DNA of 9,243 bases from JAMIFN01 sp035906235. GTDB taxonomy: Bacteria; Pseudomonadota; Gammaproteobacteria; Burkholderiales; Burkholderiaceae_C. Under the pieces are notes generated by a model. That model had not been told where the DNA came from. It saw only the letters and a list, made by a program, of their open reading frames with translations, and searched no databases. The position numbers and the translations under genes are program-made. The stretch spans positions 1 through 9,243 of the forward strand of contig JAMIFN010000001.1 in NCBI GenBank assembly GCA_035906235.1. Direction: 5' to 3'. This document shows, in pieces, positions 7,038 through 9,243 of this stretch; within the stretch, counting starts at the first letter, position 1; each line of letters starts with the position of its first letter.

Positions 7038-7411
7038 GCTTTCTTCGGACGCTTAGTACCGTACTTAGAACGCGATTGCTTACGGTCTTTAACACCTTGC
7101 AAATCAAGCGAACCACGCACGATGTGGTAGCGAACACCTGGCAAATCTTTTACACGACCGCCGCGCACCAGCACAACGCTGTGCTCTTGCAGGTTGTGGC
7201 CTTCACCACCGATGTAAGAGATCACCTCGAAGCCATTGGTCAGGCGCACTTTGGCGACTTTACGCAAGGCTGAGTTAGGTTTTTTAGGCGTAGTGGTGTA
7301 CACACGAGTGCATACGCCACGACGCTGGGGGCAGTTTTCCATCGCTGGAGACTTGGACTTGATCTGCTCGACCGTCCGCCCCTGGCGAATCAATTGATTG
7401 ATAGTTGGCAT
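7034..7411 (-). CDS. rpsL: 30S ribosomal protein S12
   Basis: S12 lies at the decoding centre of the small subunit and helps monitor codon-anticodon pairing; it is the classic streptomycin-resistance locus. The 125 residues contain the universal block CTRVYTTTPKKPNSALRKVA, the segment YIGGEGHNLQEHSVVLVRGG and the C-terminal basic tail KDRKQSRSKYGTKRPKKA. The two lysines where resistance mutations usually arise are wild type (K43 and K88; E. coli K42 and K87), and Asp89, the methylthiolation site of RimO, is present. The frame stays open for 34 more codons upstream, but the start at 7411 is chosen because MPTINQL is the conserved N-terminus and AGGA lies just upstream. The N-terminal RQGRTVEQIKSKS differs from the more common RKGR form but fits the family. 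It is the first gene of the str operon. Confidence 0.99.
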   Translation of the reverse strand: MPTINQLIRQGRTVEQIKSKSPAMENCPQRRGVCTRVYTTTPKKPNSALRKVAKVRLTNGFEVISYIGGEGHNLQEHSVVLVRGGRVKDLPGVRYHIVRGSLDLQGVKDRKQSRSKYGTKRPKKA

Positions 7412-7723
7412 GAATGTCCTAAACGAGAAATAAAAACACAAACAGCAGCGCCCAGCCCCGCAAAGAGCCCAGTGCTGCTTTTTTTTCTTTCCTTTGCCTC
7501 GCCTACTCGTCAAATAAGCGCTGACTGTGCGATAAAGCGCAGCCTAGCCAAGAAAGCCCAGTATTGTAGCCTTGTTCTGCAGCTTCATCAAATCCCCAGC
7601 AAAACAGCGTCCGCCGACAACGGCAAAAACCCAAACTCTGTTGAAATTTTCTGGACTTTATTATCAGTAGGCTGACAATTCCAAGCTAATATCTTTGCCC
7701 CAGCCTAACGAGTCAGCTCCATC
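7412..7723. other. divergent intergenic region: str operon leader and promoter
   Basis: These 312 bases separate rpsL (minus) from the cycloisomerase-like gene (plus). They hold the str promoter at 7563-7591 and an implied leader of roughly 145 bases. The leader can form a 5-bp stem GCGCT/AGCGC (7518-7522 with 7536-7540) and a long-range AGCAGC/GCTGCT stem (7444-7449 with 7474-7479) next to a run of eight T (7479-7486). On the plus side I see only weak promoter-like strings (TTGAAA at 7641, TAATAT at 7687) and no clear ribosome site before the ATG at 7724. No further gene is visible. Confidence 0.6.
7563..7591 (-). promoter_or_regulatory. sigma70-type promoter of the str operon
   Basis: On the minus strand TTGATG (7591-7586) and TACAAT (7568-7563) are separated by exactly 17 bases. 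The -10 matches the consensus at five of six positions and the -35 at four of six. Transcription would begin near 7556, about 145 bases upstream of the rpsL start codon. This is the best promoter in the 312-base spacer and is correctly placed for rpsL-rpsG-fusA. Confidence 0.7.
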
Positions 7724-8524
7724 ATGCACTTCGCGTCTTTACTCTCACCCAACCCCGAAAAAGCTTGGGTCGAGAAATTCTTTTTGGCCTACACCCCCAT
7801 TTGGGTCGCGCTGATGGCCATGATGATGTTCACAGGCTGGGCTGGCACTTGGGGCAATGTTGCACTGCTGGCGCACAGCTTGCTGGTGGCGCTACCCATT
7901 TTGCTGGTGCCCCTGTGGCTGGCGCGGCGCCACCCCAGCACTCAGCCCTGGTATCAGCGCTATTGGTTCAAGGTCAATGTTTATTTGGCACTGTTTAACT
8001 TGGTGGGCAACTACTTTGGCAGCGAGTATTTTTTTGATGTGCTGGGCATGGTTTACCGCTTTACCCACGCCAGCACCACTTGGGATTCGGCGCTGCTGGG
8101 CAGCGGCAAGCAGCCCGTGCCGCTGATCATGTATTTCTACACCCAAGCCTATTTCATGACCTACCACGCCACGGCCAATATCGCCTTGCGCCAGGTGCAG
8201 CGCCTACGGCTGCCCGCGCCTGCGCTATGTTTTGGCTTGGCCGTATTTGTGGTGGGCTATCTTTGGGCCTGGGCAGAAACCAAAGCCATGGCCAACCCCA
8301 TGATGGCCGATTTGTTTTATTACGAAAAAATGGAACTGATGCTGCGCTACGGCTCGGCCATCTATGCGCTCTACTTTATTGCCAGTTTCCCCATCTACAG
8401 CCTGATGGATGAAAAACCCGAGAAACCGTGGAGCTTGGCACAAGCCGCTGCGGGAGCGCTGAGCGCGGGCATGATCACCTTGACCTTGTTGGACTTTGCG
8501 GCCAAGTGGGTGGGGCGCTTGTAA
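7724..8524 (+). CDS. cycloeucalenol cycloisomerase-like integral membrane protein
   Basis: The 266 residues resemble plant cycloeucalenol cycloisomerase (EC 5.5.1.9, Arabidopsis CPI1) along most of their length, compared from memory. Shared blocks are NPEKAWVEKFFLAYTPIW (10-27; plant NPSKRW..FFLLYTPFW), RYWFKVN (79-85), GNYF..YFF.VLG (95-108), YHATANIALR (147-156; plant YHVASNITLR), AETKAMAN (184-191; plant LETIAIAN) and IYALYFIASFPIYSLMDEK (213-231; plant FYAIYFIVSFPMFFRMDEK). The plant enzyme opens the 9,19-cyclopropane ring of cycloeucalenol to give obtusifoliol in the endoplasmic reticulum. Length is close to the plant protein. Hydrophobic segments occur at about 23-37, 46-67, 134-150, 168-186, 206-226 and 242-258. 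No sterol, squalene or hopanoid gene lies nearby, so the bacterial substrate is unknown; family membership is much surer than function. The gene appears to be monocistronic, head-to-head with the str operon and upstream of yefM-yoeB. The ATG is supported by similarity starting at residue 10; the ribosome site is weak. Confidence 0.85.
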   Translation: MHFASLLSPNPEKAWVEKFFLAYTPIWVALMAMMMFTGWAGTWGNVALLAHSLLVALPILLVPLWLARRHPSTQPWYQRYWFKVNVYLALFNLVGNYFGSEYFFDVLGMVYRFTHASTTWDSALLGSGKQPVPLIMYFYTQAYFMTYHATANIALRQVQRLRLPAPALCFGLAVFVVGYLWAWAETKAMANPMMADLFYYEKMELMLRYGSAIYALYFIASFPIYSLMDEKPEKPWSLAQAAAGALSAGMITLTLLDFAAKWVGRL

Positions 8525-8541
8525 AGCCTGTTAACCTCAGC

Positions 8542-8580
8542 TTGTGCCATGGCGCTAATTTAAGTACAATAAATAGTACA
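8542..8580 (+). promoter_or_regulatory. yefM-yoeB promoter and operator
   Basis: A -35-like TTGTGC (8542-8547) and a -10 TACAAT (8565-8570, five of six consensus bases) are 17 bases apart. Two direct AGTACA hexamers (8563-8568 and 8575-8580) overlap and follow the -10, with centres 12 bases apart. In E. coli the YefM-YoeB complex binds paired repeats with TGTACA cores spaced in the same way (recalled from published work). Antitoxin binding here would block the -10, fitting autorepression. The AGGAG ribosome site follows at 8581-8585. Confidence 0.7.
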
Positions 8581-8591
8581 AGGAGTAGCCC

Positions 8592-8846
8592 ATGAACACC
8601 CTCAGTTATAGCAGCGCGCGCGCGGCATTGGCCAACACCATGGATCGCGTTTGCGCCGATCACCAGCCCATCATCATCACGCGCAGCAGCGGCCAATCCT
8701 CCGTGGTTATGCTCTCGCTCAGTGATTACCAAGCGCTGGAAGAAAGCGCCTACCTGCTGCGTAGCCCCAAAAATGCCAGGCGCTTAATGGGTAGCATTGC
8801 TACACTAGAAGCTGGGCAGGGCGTGGAGCGCGAGCTGGAGTTATGA
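8592..8846 (+). CDS. yefM: antitoxin YefM (Phd/YefM family)
   Basis: The 84-residue protein should neutralise the downstream YoeB toxin by wrapping it through a flexible C-terminus, and should repress its own promoter through its N-terminal DNA-binding domain. The N-terminus MNTLSYSSARAALANTMDRV is the typical Phd/YefM start, followed by PIIITRSSGQSSVVMLSLSDYQALEESAYLLRSP, the family core with the conserved YxALEE(S/T)xYLLxSP block (about 51-64). The acidic C-terminal part (about 70-84) fits the toxin-binding tail. AGGAG lies six bases before the ATG. It overlaps the toxin gene by four bases (ATGA at 8843-8846), which couples translation and makes antitoxin the first product. Confidence 0.96.
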   Translation: MNTLSYSSARAALANTMDRVCADHQPIIITRSSGQSSVVMLSLSDYQALEESAYLLRSPKNARRLMGSIATLEAGQGVERELEL

Positions 8847-9097
8847 AGTTAGTCTTCTCCGAGCAGGCTTGGGAAGACTATTTGTACTGGCAGACGCACG
8901 ATAAAAAAATCCTGCAACGCATCAATGCCCTGCTGAAGGAAATCATGCGCAGCCCCTATGCGGGCACGGGCAAACCTGAGGCCCTGAAACACGCCTTGGC
9001 GGGCTATTGGTCGCGCCGTATCAATGCAGAGCACCGCTTGGTATACAAGGCGCTAGAAAACGAAATTTGGGTGGTGCAGCTGCGCTATCACTACTGA
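8843..9097 (+). CDS. yoeB: toxin YoeB (Txe/YoeB mRNA interferase)
   Basis: YoeB binds the ribosomal A site and cleaves mRNA there, stopping translation when the antitoxin is degraded. At 84 residues it has the same length as E. coli YoeB. The RelE-like fold residues are all present: WEDYLYWQTHDKKILQRIN near the N-terminus, GTGKPEALK (41-49) with Glu46, YWSRRINAEHRLVYK (55-69) with Arg65, and the C-terminal RYHY with His83 and Tyr84. These match the catalytic set Glu46, Arg65, His83 and Tyr84 described for E. coli YoeB, so the toxin should be active. It overlaps yefM by ATGA and has no terminator visible after it. Together the two genes make a complete type II module. Confidence 0.97.
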   Translation: MKLVFSEQAWEDYLYWQTHDKKILQRINALLKEIMRSPYAGTGKPEALKHALAGYWSRRINAEHRLVYKALENEIWVVQLRYHY

Positions 9098-9110
9098 GGC
9101 CGCCGATCTG

Positions 9111-9161
9111 TCAGCGTTTGAGATCGCGATAGAAGTTTTCGTGTGAACCGATGGCCTCCGA
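9111..9161 (-). pseudogene. C-terminal fragment resembling a RelE/HigB-type toxin
   Basis: On the minus strand 16 codons ending in TGA (9113-9111) read SEAIGSHENFYRDLKR. This looks like the last strand and tail of RelE/ParE-superfamily toxins, many of which end with a G-(S/T/P)-H-x-x-(F/Y/L)-Y-type motif. The frame is closed upstream by a TAG that falls inside the hairpin at 9158-9173, so only the tail remains. If real, it was a gene convergent with yoeB that was cut by insertion or deletion. The match is short and made from memory, so chance cannot be excluded. Confidence 0.4.
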
Positions 9162-9173
9162 CTAAACAGTCGG
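9158..9173. repeat. perfect hairpin at the edge of the toxin remnant
   Basis: CCGACT (9158-9163) and AGTCGG (9168-9173) pair around AAAC. There is no following U-run on either strand of the kind expected for a terminator. It sits exactly where the toxin-like frame breaks, so it could be the end of an inserted element (some IS families carry terminal palindromes), but no transposase is in view. Confidence 0.5.
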
Positions 9174-9243
9174 GAACCTCTAAAAACATCAATTTCCAAA
9201 AAACAGCCCCAATAAAATCAATGAGTTGCAAGTGCAAAATCCT

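Noticed and set aside
7444..7486. Plus-strand intrinsic terminator in the rpsL upstream region
   Set aside because: No plus-strand gene ends before it, the loop is 24 bases and the stem only 6 bp.
7412..7513. N-terminal extension of rpsL by 34 codons from a TTG
   Set aside because: S12 universally begins with MPTINQL; the extension lies in the leader, has a lysine/cysteine-rich chance composition, and AGGA precedes the internal ATG at 7411.
1..9243. CRISPR array, tRNA, rRNA or riboswitch
   Set aside because: No regularly spaced repeats, tRNA cloverleaf, rRNA sequence or known riboswitch core was seen on either strand.

Overview
The window looks like chromosomal DNA of a betaproteobacterium, most likely Burkholderiales and close to Comamonadaceae. 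Three things suggest this: a Calvin-subtype class II fructose-bisphosphate aldolase, a COG5473/BPSS1780-type membrane protein, and typical proteobacterial S12, S7 and EF-G sequences. This assignment rests on protein recognition from memory; no search was run.

Layout, left to right. (1) 1-327 (+): 3' part of a small membrane-protein gene cut by the window start. It converges on fba (384-1451, -), with a bidirectional terminator between them. (2) 1564-2364 (+): a polytopic COG5473-type membrane protein, divergent from fba and closed by a terminator-like hairpin. (3) 2434-3738 (+): a secreted M16-family protein that has lost the zinc motif; no catalytic partner gene lies beside it. (4) 3739-3918: a decayed IS3-type transposase fragment that still carries an A6G frameshift heptamer. 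(5) 4052-7591 (-): the streptomycin (str) operon in the order rpsL, rpsG, fusA, with a good sigma70-type promoter at 7563-7591. Both spacers are long and rich in hairpins, and the operon ends in a strong terminator after fusA with no tuf gene. (6) 7724-8524 (+): an integral membrane protein that strongly resembles plant cycloeucalenol cycloisomerase, head-to-head with the str operon. (7) 8542-9097 (+): a complete yefM-yoeB toxin-antitoxin operon with a recognisable promoter, operator and overlapping genes. (8) 9098-9243: debris, including a 16-codon toxin-like C-terminus on the minus strand, a perfect hairpin and a minus-strand frame open to the window edge.

The genes do not form one pathway. 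The window mixes housekeeping blocks (aldolase, translation) with accessory material (IS fragment, toxin-antitoxin module, possible toxin remnant, sterol-enzyme-like protein). The most unusual item is the cycloeucalenol cycloisomerase homologue: no sterol gene is visible around it, so its substrate in this organism is open. The most informative regulatory items are the structured spacers of the str operon and the paired half-sites in the yefM promoter.
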